Assembly: GCF_011927725.1 (NCBI RefSeq)
Contig: NZ_JAATJC010000001.1
Coordinates: 1,247,001 to 1,311,000, forward strand
Source: Sphingomonas kaistensis
GTDB lineage: Bacteria; Pseudomonadota; Alphaproteobacteria; Sphingomonadales; Sphingomonadaceae
Direction: 5' to 3'
DNA length: 64,000 bases
Both the position numbers and the translations under genes were made by a program. Below are positions 37,017-46,073 of the stretch, one piece after another. Numbering within the stretch: position 1 is the stretch's first letter; each line of letters begins with the position of its first letter. Under the pieces are notes generated by a model. That model had not been told where the DNA came from, made no database searches, and saw only the letters and a list, made by a program, of their open reading frames with translations.

Positions 37017-39179
37017 TCAGCGTTCCTCGGACATGATGCTGTTGGCCATGGCGGACAGTCGATCGACCCACTCGCCGATACCGTCCATTATAGGCGCTTC
37101 CTGGCCGGTCGGGCCCGATGCCCGCTGCGGGATGCGATAGCCGGCGGGGAGCGCCGACGCGCTGCGTCCGTCCACGCTGAGCGCGGGGGCCATGAAGCTG
37201 CGCCAGATCTGCGCCGGAAGCGTTCCGCCCGAGACCGACTTGCCGAGCGACTTGTTGTCGTCGCGGCCGACCCACACGCCGACCACCAGGTCGCCCGCGA
37301 AGCCCACGAACAGGGCATCGCGATTGTCCTGGCTGGTCCCGGTCTTGCCGAAGGTGGCGGTGGCCAGCGCCGCCTTGCGCCCGGTGCCTTCGTTGGCTGC
37401 GGCCCACAGCAGGTCGAGCATCGGGCGCCAGTCGCGCCGCTCGTCCATCCGTCCGCCGCGGCCGAACAGGGTGGCGGCGAAATCCTGCGTCTCGATCCCC
37501 GCGCCGGCCGGCGGAAGACCGCTGGCCTTGACCGGATAACGGCCGCCCGCGACCGCGGCATAAGCGGCGGTGAGCTCGAGCAGGCTGACCCCGGCGGTTC
37601 CAAGCGCGACGCTGGGCGAATCGGGAAGCGGGGTCGAGATGCCGAGCTCGCGCGCGGTGCGCAGGACATTTGCCCGGCCGACGTCCTCGGACAGGCGAAC
37701 GGTGGCGGCGTTGCTGGAACGGGCAAAGGCCTGCTGCAGGGTGACGGGACCGCGGAACACGCCGTCACTGTTGGCCGGGCTCCACCCGTCGATGGTGAGC
37801 GGGCTGTCCTGGATCACCGAATCGGTGCGATAGCCCGCGCGCAGGGCGGCGAGATAGACGAACAGCTTGAATGCCGAGCCAGGCTGGCGGCGGGCCTGGG
37901 TTGCACGGTTGAAGGTGGAATCCTTGTACGAGCGGCCGCCGACCATCGCGACCACCCGGCCGTCGGGGCGCATCGCCACCAGAGCCGCCTGCACCCCGGG
38001 CGCAAGCGCGGCATTGCCGACCGCCCGCGCCGCAAGCCGCTGCAGGTCGGCGTCGAGCGTGCTGGTCACCTTCACTTCGCCGAAGTCGGTTTCGAAGGCG
38101 TCGGCCGCCTGCGGTGCCATCCAGTCGGCGAAATAGGTGCCGGTTGGAATCTTCTGGGTGCGGCGGATCGGCCGGGCGGGCGCCGCGAGGGCGGCGCGGA
38201 CCTGCGCCGGTGTGGCCACGCCGGTGTCGCGCATCGCCGCCAGCACCATTCCGGCGCGCTTGCGGGCACCGGCAAGGTTGCGGGTCGGTGCAAGCCGGCT
38301 CGGCGCCTGCACCAGCCCGGCCAGCATCGCCGACTGGGCAAGGGTCAGCTGTTCGGGCTGCTTGCCGAAATAATGGCGCGACGCGGCGCGCAAGCCGTAG
38401 ACGCCGTCGCCAAAGTAGACCGACGACAGGTAACGGGCGAGGATCTCGTCCTTGGTCAGCCAGCCTTCCAGCCAGAAGGCGATGATCACTTCCTGCGCCT
38501 TGCGCTTCAAGGCGCGGTCGGACGACAGGAAGCTGGTTTTGGCAAGCTGCTGGGTCAGGGTCGAGCCGCCCTGGCGGACCCCGCCGGCCTGGAAATTGGC
38601 GACCATCGCGCGGCCGATGGCGCGCGGGTCGATCCCCCAGTGGCGATAGAAGCGGCGGTCCTCGATCGCGACAAAGGCGGCCGGGGTATAGGGCTTCAGC
38701 TTGGCGATCTCGACCGGTGCCTCCTTGATCGCGCCGCGCCGCGCGATCGGGCGGCCCTCGCTCGACACGATCAGCATGGCGGGGTTGGGGAGCGGCTCCA
38801 GCGCGCGGCCGAGCGGCGCGGTGATGATCAGCCACAGCAAGGTGATAAGTGTGAGGGCGGCAAAGCCCATCAGTCCCCAGCGCAGCCACGGACGGCGCGG
38901 GGCGCCGCCGGCGGGCTCGGCGGGCGCTTCGGGCACGATCGGCGCGTCGGACCCGAGGCCTGCGGAGCGATGGCGCGCCGCCTGTTCGGATCGCTCGAGC
39001 CAGGTCATGGAGGGTGCGTCGTCGACCGGCCTGGAGGCGGCAGGACGCTGCCCGGCGCGTTGCCACCAGCGCTGCTTGCGGACCTTCGGCGCACCGCCGA
39101 ACAGCGGGGCAGCGAAGGGATCGGGCAGATCCTCCACATTGCGACCGTCTCGCTGCCAGGGTGAGTCGCGATCCGCCAT
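37017..39179 (-). CDS. class A penicillin-binding protein (PBP1A type)
   Basis: A 720-residue bifunctional cell-wall synthase. After a cytoplasmic Pro/Arg-rich region (about residues 1-100) there is one membrane anchor (LMGFAALTLITLLWLIITAP). The glycosyltransferase domain shows FVAIEDRRFYRHWGIDPRAI and GGSTLTQQLAKTSF. The transpeptidase has Ser435 in GSAFK, the SSN motif in ARSSNAATV, and KTG in TFGKTGTSQDNRDALFVGFA. All catalytic motifs are kept. It is read alone on the minus strand, diverging from the binding-protein gene at 39295. Confidence 0.93.
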   Translation of the reverse strand: MADRDSPWQRDGRNVEDLPDPFAAPLFGGAPKVRKQRWWQRAGQRPAASRPVDDAPSMTWLERSEQAARHRSAGLGSDAPIVPEAPAEPAGGAPRRPWLRWGLMGFAALTLITLLWLIITAPLGRALEPLPNPAMLIVSSEGRPIARRGAIKEAPVEIAKLKPYTPAAFVAIEDRRFYRHWGIDPRAIGRAMVANFQAGGVRQGGSTLTQQLAKTSFLSSDRALKRKAQEVIIAFWLEGWLTKDEILARYLSSVYFGDGVYGLRAASRHYFGKQPEQLTLAQSAMLAGLVQAPSRLAPTRNLAGARKRAGMVLAAMRDTGVATPAQVRAALAAPARPIRRTQKIPTGTYFADWMAPQAADAFETDFGEVKVTSTLDADLQRLAARAVGNAALAPGVQAALVAMRPDGRVVAMVGGRSYKDSTFNRATQARRQPGSAFKLFVYLAALRAGYRTDSVIQDSPLTIDGWSPANSDGVFRGPVTLQQAFARSSNAATVRLSEDVGRANVLRTARELGISTPLPDSPSVALGTAGVSLLELTAAYAAVAGGRYPVKASGLPPAGAGIETQDFAATLFGRGGRMDERRDWRPMLDLLWAAANEGTGRKAALATATFGKTGTSQDNRDALFVGFAGDLVVGVWVGRDDNKSLGKSVSGGTLPAQIWRSFMAPALSVDGRSASALPAGYRIPQRASGPTGQEAPIMDGIGEWVDRLSAMANSIMSEER

Positions 39180-39294
39180 GCACCAAACTCGTTGAAGTGA
39201 TCTACTGCCCTAATACAGCTCGCAGGCCAAGGCTAGGGATTCGTTGGGTTGGCCGCTCTTGGTCTGTGCGGCGACGCTCGGCTAGAGGGGGCGG

Positions 39295-40812
39295 GTGAGT
39301 TGTCGCAACATTCCTTCCCGGCTGAAGCCTGGCCTTGCCGCCCTTTTGCTGGTGGCCGCTGTCACGGGGCTTAACGGATGCCGCAAGGCCGAGGGCGGCG
39401 CGGTGGACGCGGTGGTCATCGCCGAGCGCCCGCCGCGGCTGGCCGATCCGCTTGCCGCCGACCTTGCGCCGGCCGACCTGCTGCTGGTCGGCAACGTCGC
39501 CCAGGGGCTGGTAAGGTTCGATGCCTCGGGCGACATCGCGCCCGGCCTTGCCGAGCGGTGGGCGGTCAGCGACGACGGGCTGAGCTACGTCTTCCGCCTG
39601 CGCACCGCGTCGTGGAGCGACGGTCGGCGGGTCCGGGCGCGCGACGTCGTTCGCCTGATCGAGCGCCAGCTTGCCCGCCGCAGTCGCAATTCGCTGTTCG
39701 ATACCATCGGCGCGGTGCGCGAGGTGGTGGCGATGACCGACCGAGTCATCGCGGTGGAGCTGAACGCCCCGCGGCCGCATCTCCTGCAATTGCTCGCCCA
39801 GCCGGAGTTCGGGCTGGTCCGCGGCCGAAGCGGAACGGGACCCTTCACGGCCACCACCGAAGGGGAGGTGGTCGACCTGGTCCGGGTGCTGCCCGGCTTC
39901 GACGGCGACGAAGCGCAGCAGCAACGGGTGCGCCTTACCGCCGCGCCGGCCCAGCGCGCGATCGACCTGTTCGTGTCGGGGGACAGCGAGCTGGTGCTGG
40001 GCGGAACAGTGGTCGATTTCCCGCTCGCCAGCGCGGCCAAGCTGCCGCGCAACACCCTGCGAATCGATCCAGTGCTGGGGCTGTTCGGCCTGGTGCCCGC
40101 GCGCAAGGACGGACCCGCTGCCGACCTCGAAACCCGCGCCCTGCTGGACGAGGCGATCGACCGCGATGCGCTGATCGCCGCGCTTGCGGTGCCGGGGCTG
40201 CAACCGCGCTTGAGCCTGCTTCAGCCGGGACTGGACCTCGCCGCGAGCCCCGCACAGCCCGCCTGGGCGCCGCTGACCCTCGAACAGCGCCGACCCGACC
40301 TGCTGGCCCGGGCCCAGGCGATCTTCCCGGTCGCAGCCCCTGCGCAGGCCGGGGAAGCCACGCCCGGCGAACGCCCGGTGATCCGCATCGCCCTTCCCGG
40401 GGGGCCCGGCGGAGAGATCATCCTGCGCCGCCTCAAAGCCGATTGGGAGCCGCTTGGCGTGCAGGTGGTCGCGGCGGGCGACGATCCGGCCGACTTCCGC
40501 TTCATCGACGAGGTCGCTCCCTCGAGCTCTCCGGCCTGGTTCCTGCGCCGCTTCCGCTGCGAGTTCGCGGCCATCTGCTCGGCCCAGGCCGACCAGCTTC
40601 TCGATGCCGCGCGGCTGACCGGCTTCCCCCCGCAGCGCGCGCGTTTCTTCATAGATGCCGAACGGATCATGCGCGAGGAGGTGCTGTTCCTGCCGATCGC
40701 TGCACCGGTCCGCTGGTCGCTTGCCGGGCGCGACGTGCAGGGCTTTGCCGAGAACCGCTTCGGCCGCCACACGCTGACGGACTTGCGGATGGCGCCGAAC
40801 GCACGAAATTAG
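39295..40812 (+). CDS. ABC transporter substrate-binding lipoprotein, family 5
   Basis: A 505-residue extracytoplasmic protein of the peptide/nickel-binding (SBP_bac_5) family. The signal peptide ends with lipobox LNGC (about residue 29). Family features: LLLVGNVAQGLVRFDASGDI, APGLAERWAVSDDGLSYVFR, LRTASWSDGRRVRARDVV and a C-terminal half of the same fold. The GTG at 39295 is preceded by a purine-rich GAGGGGGCGG. No permease or ATPase genes are adjacent, so it may be an orphan receptor. Confidence 0.8.
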   Translation: MSCRNIPSRLKPGLAALLLVAAVTGLNGCRKAEGGAVDAVVIAERPPRLADPLAADLAPADLLLVGNVAQGLVRFDASGDIAPGLAERWAVSDDGLSYVFRLRTASWSDGRRVRARDVVRLIERQLARRSRNSLFDTIGAVREVVAMTDRVIAVELNAPRPHLLQLLAQPEFGLVRGRSGTGPFTATTEGEVVDLVRVLPGFDGDEAQQQRVRLTAAPAQRAIDLFVSGDSELVLGGTVVDFPLASAAKLPRNTLRIDPVLGLFGLVPARKDGPAADLETRALLDEAIDRDALIAALAVPGLQPRLSLLQPGLDLAASPAQPAWAPLTLEQRRPDLLARAQAIFPVAAPAQAGEATPGERPVIRIALPGGPGGEIILRRLKADWEPLGVQVVAAGDDPADFRFIDEVAPSSSPAWFLRRFRCEFAAICSAQADQLLDAARLTGFPPQRARFFIDAERIMREEVLFLPIAAPVRWSLAGRDVQGFAENRFGRHTLTDLRMAPNARN

Positions 40813-40817
40813 GCCGC

Positions 40818-41240
40818 ATGACCACGCAAACCCGCCGCCATGTTCGTGACCTGCCACTCGGGACCGAGCCGCGCCATGTGCGCCAGCGGCTGGAGGCTCT
40901 AGAGCATCTGCTTGAGCGGGCGCTGCCCATTCCCGGCACCAGCAAGCGCGTCGGACTCGACGTGCTGCTCGACTTCATTCCCGGCATCGGCCCGACGGTC
41001 GGCGCGGGCCTTGGCGCCTATCTGGCGTGGGAAGGCCGCAACCTTGGCATGAGTAAGTGGCAGATTGCGCGGATGGGCAAGAATATCGGAATTGACTGGC
41101 TGCTCGGCCTGATCCCGTTCGTCGGCGCGATCCCCGATTATTTCTTCCGGTCGAACACGCGCAACCTGCGGATCATCAAGAAGCATCTCGACAAGCATCA
41201 TCCCGCGGCGCGGACCATCGACGCCGCTCCGCTGCGCTAG
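40818..41240 (+). CDS. DUF4112 domain protein
   Basis: A 140-residue membrane-associated protein. Signature parts: LEHLLERALPIPGTSKRVGL, DVLLDFIPGIGPTVGAGLGA, YLAWEGRNLGMSKWQIARMG and NIGIDWLLGLIPFVGAIPDY, all typical of DUF4112. Function unknown. It starts five bases after the binding-protein stop, so the two are probably co-transcribed. Confidence 0.9.
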   Translation: MTTQTRRHVRDLPLGTEPRHVRQRLEALEHLLERALPIPGTSKRVGLDVLLDFIPGIGPTVGAGLGAYLAWEGRNLGMSKWQIARMGKNIGIDWLLGLIPFVGAIPDYFFRSNTRNLRIIKKHLDKHHPAARTIDAAPLR

Positions 41241-41263
41241 GGCGCCCTCCAGGAATTTTTCGC

Positions 41264-41743
41264 ATGTACGACTTCAAGATCGCGGCCGCCGACAAGGCGG
41301 CGCTCTATGCCGACCTCCTTGCCGCGCTCGACGGGCTGACCGCTGGAGAGCCCGACGCGATCGCCAACATGGCCAATGCCGCAGCACTGCTGTGGGAAAC
41401 GCTGCCGGGAATCAACTGGGCCGGTTTCTACCGAAACGTTGGCGGTGAACTGGTGCTGGGACCGTTCCAGGGCCGCCCGGCCTGCATCCGGATCCCGTTC
41501 GGGCGGGGCGTGTGCGGGGCGGCGGCCGAGTCGCTGGCGGTGCAACGGGTCGAGGACGTCCACGCCTTCCCCGGCCACATCGCCTGCGACGCGGCAAGCC
41601 AGAGCGAGTTGGTGGTGCCGATCGTCCGCAACGGCGAGTTGCTAGCCGTGCTCGACCTCGACGCGCCGGAAAAAGCCCGCTTCGACGCCGAGGACGAAGC
41701 GGGCTGTGTCGCGATCTGCAGGTTGCTGGCGGAGCGGCTCTAG
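41264..41743 (+). CDS. msrC: free methionine-(R)-sulfoxide reductase (GAF domain)
   Basis: A 159-residue GAF-domain reductase that repairs free Met-R-sulfoxide with thioredoxin. The three cysteines of the family are in place: Cys74 (RPACIRIP), Cys84 (GRGVCGAAAES) and Cys108 (GHIACDAASQSELVVPI). The N-terminal part WETLPGINWAGFYRNVGGEL is also standard. Full length. It begins 23 bases after DUF4112 and ends 20 bases before the convergent gene. Confidence 0.92.
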   Translation: MYDFKIAAADKAALYADLLAALDGLTAGEPDAIANMANAAALLWETLPGINWAGFYRNVGGELVLGPFQGRPACIRIPFGRGVCGAAAESLAVQRVEDVHAFPGHIACDAASQSELVVPIVRNGELLAVLDLDAPEKARFDAEDEAGCVAICRLLAERL

Positions 41744-41763
41744 CGCCGCCCCGCCAAGAGACT

Positions 41764-42261
41764 TCAGACGACGGTGTTTTCGGCGACCATCGCGTTGACG
41801 ATCTGGCCGGGGGTCATGATCGCCGACCGGCCGCTGATCCAGATCGAGCCAAGCAGCGCGCCGACGGTGTTGCCCTTGCCTTCCTGGCGGTGAACACCGC
41901 TGAGCGGCACGACCTTGCCGTTGACGGTGAGCTGCTTGAATTCGATCTCGAACTTGCCCGACTTGCCGCCGATGGCCTTGCCGGTCTTCCACTTGATCAT
42001 GCCCAGCGCCTTGGCGCCGCGCGGAACCGCGACCACGCCGTTCTCAACGACGTCGTTGACCACGGTGAATTCGAACGAATCGCCGACTTTGACCTTGGAG
42101 CTGGCGATCTCGGCCATCGGAGTCATGGCGACCATGGTGCCGGCACGGACCATGACGGGCGCGGTGCTGGCCATCGCCGAGGTGCCGACGGCTTGCGCCA
42201 GGCTGGCCGACGCGAGGCAGAGCGCCGCAGCGCCGAGGCCGGCGCGAACGATGTGAATCAT
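41764..42261 (-). CDS. secreted hypothetical protein
   Basis: A 165-residue protein with a signal peptide (about residues 1-24, ending SLAQA). The mature part appears beta-rich: VMVRAGTMVAMTPMAEIASS, KVKVGDSFEFTVVNDVVENG, VVAVPRGAKALGMIKWKTGK, KFEIEFKQLTVNGKVVPLSG. The pattern of a pre-defined durable/soluble beta-barrel with ARG-like steps is seen in several periplasmic proteins of unknown role. I do not recognise the family. Confidence 0.65.
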   Translation of the reverse strand: MIHIVRAGLGAAALCLASASLAQAVGTSAMASTAPVMVRAGTMVAMTPMAEIASSKVKVGDSFEFTVVNDVVENGVVAVPRGAKALGMIKWKTGKAIGGKSGKFEIEFKQLTVNGKVVPLSGVHRQEGKGNTVGALLGSIWISGRSAIMTPGQIVNAMVAENTVV

Positions 42262-42382
42262 GAAACTTCCCCCTTGTTACTAGGCTTTCCGAGCCGAGGC
42301 CGTTGTTTCCGCCCGAGCGGAAACTGGCAACAAACAAGAGGTTAACGGGGGTCGAAATGCCGCCGCTTGTGGCCTTGTTGCC

Positions 42383-42853
42383 TCAGCTCAGCGCTTCCAG
42401 CCGTTCGTCGCTGATTCCGCCCGGGATCAGCATCACGGGGCAGGGGAGCTTGCCCGAGTCGCTGCCGGTAAAGGCCGCCACCAGCGGGCCGGGATCGCCG
42501 GCGGGCGCGGTGCCGAGGACCAGGGCGGCGATATCGTCGCGCTCTCCGAGCAGGTCTCGGACGAGTGCGACCGGCTCGCCAGAGCGGATCAGGATGGCGC
42601 CGGGGCGGAGCGCTTCGGTTCCGGGCAATTCGCCCAGCGCCTCGGCCACTTCCGCCTCGATGCGGAGCTGCTGCTCTTCCTCGATCGCGGCCTGGACCCC
42701 GCCCCACTGAACGAAATCCTGGCTCGCGGTGATCGCCAGCACTTCCAGTCCGCCGCCGGTCTTGGCCGCTCGGCGGGCGGCGAAGCGAAGGGCGGCGCGG
42801 GCCTCTCCGCTGTCGTCCATTACCACCAGATACGTGCGCTTCGGCGTGCTCAT
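42383..42853 (-). CDS. universal stress protein family
   Basis: A 156-residue UspA-fold protein. It starts KRTYLVVMDDSGEARAALRF, the usual first strand and Asp, and has DDIAALVLGTAPAGDPGPLV near the nucleotide-binding loop, ending with PCPVMLIPGG. The G-2X-G-9X-G(S/T) ATP loop is only partly kept (GTAPAGD...GSDSGKLPCPVML). It diverges from pdhC. Confidence 0.85.
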   Translation of the reverse strand: MSTPKRTYLVVMDDSGEARAALRFAARRAAKTGGGLEVLAITASQDFVQWGGVQAAIEEEQQLRIEAEVAEALGELPGTEALRPGAILIRSGEPVALVRDLLGERDDIAALVLGTAPAGDPGPLVAAFTGSDSGKLPCPVMLIPGGISDERLEALS

Positions 42854-42947
42854 GACCGATCAGTGCCTCGCGGCTGCTTGACGGGCAAGGGGTGTATCGT
42901 CTTTCAGGGGCACGAACCCGTCTCCCCCGTTTGCCCGAAGGTCCCCC

Positions 42948-44258
42948 ATGGCGATCGAACTCAAGATGCCCGCTTTGTCCCCCACGATGGAAGAAGGGAC
43001 GCTGGCCAAATGGCTGGTGAAGGAAGGGGACACGGTGTCGAGCGGCGACATCCTGGCCGAGATCGAGACTGACAAGGCGACCATGGAGTTCGAAGCCGTC
43101 GACGAAGGCGTCGTGTCAAAGATCCTCGTGCCTGAAGGCACCGACGGGGTGAAGGTCGGAACCCCGATCGCGCTCATCGGCGGGGAAGGAGAGGAGGCCT
43201 CGACTGCTCCTGCTCCTGCGGCCGCCGCCACGCCGGCCGAGGAAAAGGCGCCCGCTCCGGCCCCCAAGGCCGAAGCCGCCGCGCCCGCCCCGGCGCCGGT
43301 CGAGACCCCCGCCGCGCCCGCCAAGCCCGCCGCCCCGGCCAAGGCCGATGGTGAGCGCGTCAAGGCGAGCCCGCTCGCCCGCAAGCTGGCTGAAGCGCAG
43401 GGCATCGACTTGTCGACGCTGCAGGGCTCGGGCCCGGGCGGGCGGATCGTCCGCGCCGACCTCGGCACGGCGGCTGGCGGTGCCGCTGCCCAGCCACAAG
43501 CGCAGGCCGCCGCGCCTGCCGCTTCGGCGCCCGCTGCCGCTGCCCCGGCCCAGCCGTTCAGCACCGACATTCCGCATGAAGCCGTCAAGCTCAGCAACAT
43601 GCGCAAGACCATCGCCCGCCGCCTGAGCGAAGCGAAGCGCGACATTCCGCACATCTATCTGACGGTCGACGTCCGCCTCGACGCGCTGCTCAAGCTGCGT
43701 TCCGAGCTGAACACGGGCCTCGCTGGCCGCAAGATCAAGCTCAGCGTCAACGATCTGCTGATCAAGGCGCTGGCGGTAGCGCTGGAAGCCGTTCCCGAGT
43801 GCAACGTCAGCTTCACCCCCGACCAGCTGATCATGTACAAGCGCTCCGACATTTCGGTCGCCGTCAGCATCCCGGGCGGCCTGATCACCCCGATCGTCAC
43901 CGATGCGGCGGCCAAGTCGGTCAGCAAGATCAGCCAGGAAGTCACCGAGCTTGCGGGCCGTGCCAAGGAAGGCAAGCTGCAGCCGCACGAATATCAGGGC
44001 GGCACCGCGAGCCTGTCGAACATGGGCATGTTCGGGATCAAGCAGTTCGACGCCGTCATCAACCCGCCCCAGGCGATGATCCTCGCGGTCGGCGCGGGCG
44101 AGAAGCGTCCGTGGGTCGATGGCGACGAGCTAACCGTCGCCACCGTGATGAGCATCACCGGCAGCTTCGACCACCGCGCCATCGACGGCGCAGACGGCGC
44201 ACGACTGATGAAGACGCTCAAGGAACTGATCGAAAGCCCGCTCGGCCTCGTTGCCTGA
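42948..44258 (+). CDS. pdhC: pyruvate dehydrogenase E2 (dihydrolipoyl acetyltransferase)
   Basis: A 436-residue E2 core protein. One lipoyl domain (residues 1-80) with lipoylated Lys43 in [11 protein letters not shown], an Ala/Pro linker (about 85-130), the E3-binding domain [20 protein letters not shown], a second linker, and the catalytic domain with [19 protein letters not shown] and [15 protein letters not shown]. The name PDH rather than another 2-oxoacid complex follows from family similarity; E1 genes are not in the window. lpdA follows after one small gene. Confidence 0.93.
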   Translation: MAIELKMPALSPTMEEGTLAKWLVKEGDTVSSGDILAEIETDKATMEFEAVDEGVVSKILVPEGTDGVKVGTPIALIGGEGEEASTAPAPAAAATPAEEKAPAPAPKAEAAAPAPAPVETPAAPAKPAAPAKADGERVKASPLARKLAEAQGIDLSTLQGSGPGGRIVRADLGTAAGGAAAQPQAQAAAPAASAPAAAAPAQPFSTDIPHEAVKLSNMRKTIARRLSEAKRDIPHIYLTVDVRLDALLKLRSELNTGLAGRKIKLSVNDLLIKALAVALEAVPECNVSFTPDQLIMYKRSDISVAVSIPGGLITPIVTDAAAKSVSKISQEVTELAGRAKEGKLQPHEYQGGTASLSNMGMFGIKQFDAVINPPQAMILAVGAGEKRPWVDGDELTVATVMSITGSFDHRAIDGADGARLMKTLKELIESPLGLVA

Positions 44259-44259
44259 C

Positions 44260-44643
44260 ATGGCGCGCGAGGCGCTTATCCGCACCACGGCGATGCCGGC
44301 CGACACCAACCCTTATGGCGGCGTGTTCGGCGGCTGGTTGATGGGACAGATGGGCCTCGCTTGCGGGAGCTTCGCCTCTCGGCAGTGCGCGGGGAAGGCG
44401 ATCCTGGTCGGGGCGGAGAAGCTCAAATTCCCGGGCATGATGGCGGTGGGCGATGAGCTCAGCGTCTATGTCGCGCTGGTGAGGCAGGGCCGCACCTCGC
44501 TGCTGCTGCGGGCCGAGGGGATCGCGCGGGCGCGGGACGGCGACGCGGAAACGTTGGTGGCGGAAGGTCAGTTCACTTTCGTCGCGCTGGACGAAAACAA
44601 CAGGCCGCGGCCGATCGCGGCGAAGGATGATACCAATGGCTGA
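44260..44643 (+). CDS. hotdog-fold acyl-CoA thioesterase (YciA-like)
   Basis: A 127-residue hotdog protein. Features: IRTTAMPADTNPYGGVFGGW, LMGQMGLACGSFASRQCAGK, GAEKLKFPGMMAVGDELSVY. The YGGVFGGWLM block with an Asn/Asp upstream is typical of YciA/acyl-CoA hydrolases. It starts one base after the pdhC stop and overlaps lpdA by eight bases, so it is translated with the PDH genes and may release acyl-CoA overflow (inference). Confidence 0.85.
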   Translation: MAREALIRTTAMPADTNPYGGVFGGWLMGQMGLACGSFASRQCAGKAILVGAEKLKFPGMMAVGDELSVYVALVRQGRTSLLLRAEGIARARDGDAETLVAEGQFTFVALDENNRPRPIAAKDDTNG

Positions 44644-46048
44644 CAATTACGACCTCATCGTGCTGGGCTCGGGGCCGGGCGGCTATGTCGCGGCGATCCG
44701 GGCGGCGCAGCTGGGCCTCAAGACCGCAATCGTCGAGCGCGAGAGCCTTGGCGGCATCTGCCTCAACTGGGGCTGCATCCCGACCAAGGCGCTGCTTCGC
44801 TCGGCCGAGATCCTGCATTATGCGCAGCATGCGCAGGATTACGGCCTGACGCTCGCCGGCAAGATCGAGGCCGACCTCGCGGCCGTGGTGAAGCGCAGCC
44901 GCGGCGTCGCCAAGCAGCTCAATCAGGGCGTTACGCACCTGATGAAGAAGAACAAGATCACCGTGCACATGGGCACCGGCACGATGATCGGCCCGACCAC
45001 GATGACCGTGAAGAGCGATAAGGGCGAGGAGCAGCTGTCGGCCAAGCACGTCATCCTCGCACTCGGCGCCCGGGCGCGCGACCTGCCGTTCGCGCCGGCC
45101 GACGGGCAGCGGATCTGGACCTATCGCCATGCGATGACCCCGCCCGAAATGCCGACCAGGCTGCTGGTCATCGGATCGGGCGCGATCGGGATCGAGTTCG
45201 CGAGCTTCTACAACGACATGGGCGCGGAGGTGACCGTGGTCGAGATGCTGGACCGGATCGTTCCCGTCGAGGATGCCGAGGTCTCGGCCCTGCTCGAGAA
45301 GAGCCTGACCCGGCAGGGTATGACGATCATGACCGGTGCGGGGGTCGAATCGATTGCGACGTCAGCCTCGGGCGTGAAGGCCAAGATCAAGGGCAAGGAC
45401 GGCAAGGTCACCGAGCAGGACTTCAGCCACTGCATCGTCGCGGTCGGGATCGTCCCCAATACCGAGAAGGTCGGGATCGACAAACTGGTCGAGATGGACC
45501 GCGGCTTCATCCAGATTGATCCCTACGGCCGGACCAAGGCCAAGGGCCTGTGGGCGATCGGCGATTGCACGCCGGGGCCGTGGCTGGCGCACAAGGCGAG
45601 CCACGAGGGCGTCACCGCCGCCGAGGCGATCGCGCAGGAACTCGGCAACAAGGAGGTGCACCCGCACGTCCTCGACCGATCGAACATCCCGGGCTGCACC
45701 TATTGCCACCCGCAGGTCGCCAGCGTCGGCCTGACCGAAGCCAAGGCGAAGGAGCTTGGCCACGAGGTGAAGGTCGGCAAGTTCCCCTTCATCGGCAACG
45801 GCAAGGCGATCGCGCTGGGCGAAACCGAGGGCTTCATCAAGACGGTGGTCGACGCCAAGACCGGCGAACTGCTGGGCGCGCACATGATCGGGGCCGAGGT
45901 CACCGAGCTGATCCAGGGCTATACGGTCGGCAAGACCGCCGAACTGATCGACGAGGATTTCGCGCGCACCGTCTTCCCGCACCCGACCTTGAGCGAGATG
46001 ATGCACGAAAGCATCCTCGCCGCGGACGGGCGCGTGCTGCACATGTAA
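44636..46048 (+). CDS. lpdA: dihydrolipoyl dehydrogenase (E3)
   Basis: A 470-residue flavoprotein disulfide reductase that reoxidises lipoyl groups of the PDH complex. FAD-binding GSGPGGYVAAIRAAQLG, the redox pair Cys42/Cys47 in GGICLNWGCIPTKAL, NAD-binding LLVIGSGAIGIEFASFY, and the C-terminal His-Glu dyad in HPTLSEMMHES are present. The start is ATG 44636 (MADNYDLIVLG), overlapping the thioesterase stop. Confidence 0.96.
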   Translation: MADNYDLIVLGSGPGGYVAAIRAAQLGLKTAIVERESLGGICLNWGCIPTKALLRSAEILHYAQHAQDYGLTLAGKIEADLAAVVKRSRGVAKQLNQGVTHLMKKNKITVHMGTGTMIGPTTMTVKSDKGEEQLSAKHVILALGARARDLPFAPADGQRIWTYRHAMTPPEMPTRLLVIGSGAIGIEFASFYNDMGAEVTVVEMLDRIVPVEDAEVSALLEKSLTRQGMTIMTGAGVESIATSASGVKAKIKGKDGKVTEQDFSHCIVAVGIVPNTEKVGIDKLVEMDRGFIQIDPYGRTKAKGLWAIGDCTPGPWLAHKASHEGVTAAEAIAQELGNKEVHPHVLDRSNIPGCTYCHPQVASVGLTEAKAKELGHEVKVGKFPFIGNGKAIALGETEGFIKTVVDAKTGELLGAHMIGAEVTELIQGYTVGKTAELIDEDFARTVFPHPTLSEMMHESILAADGRVLHM

Positions 46049-46073
46049 GCTGACAACCGAACGGGGTGACGTG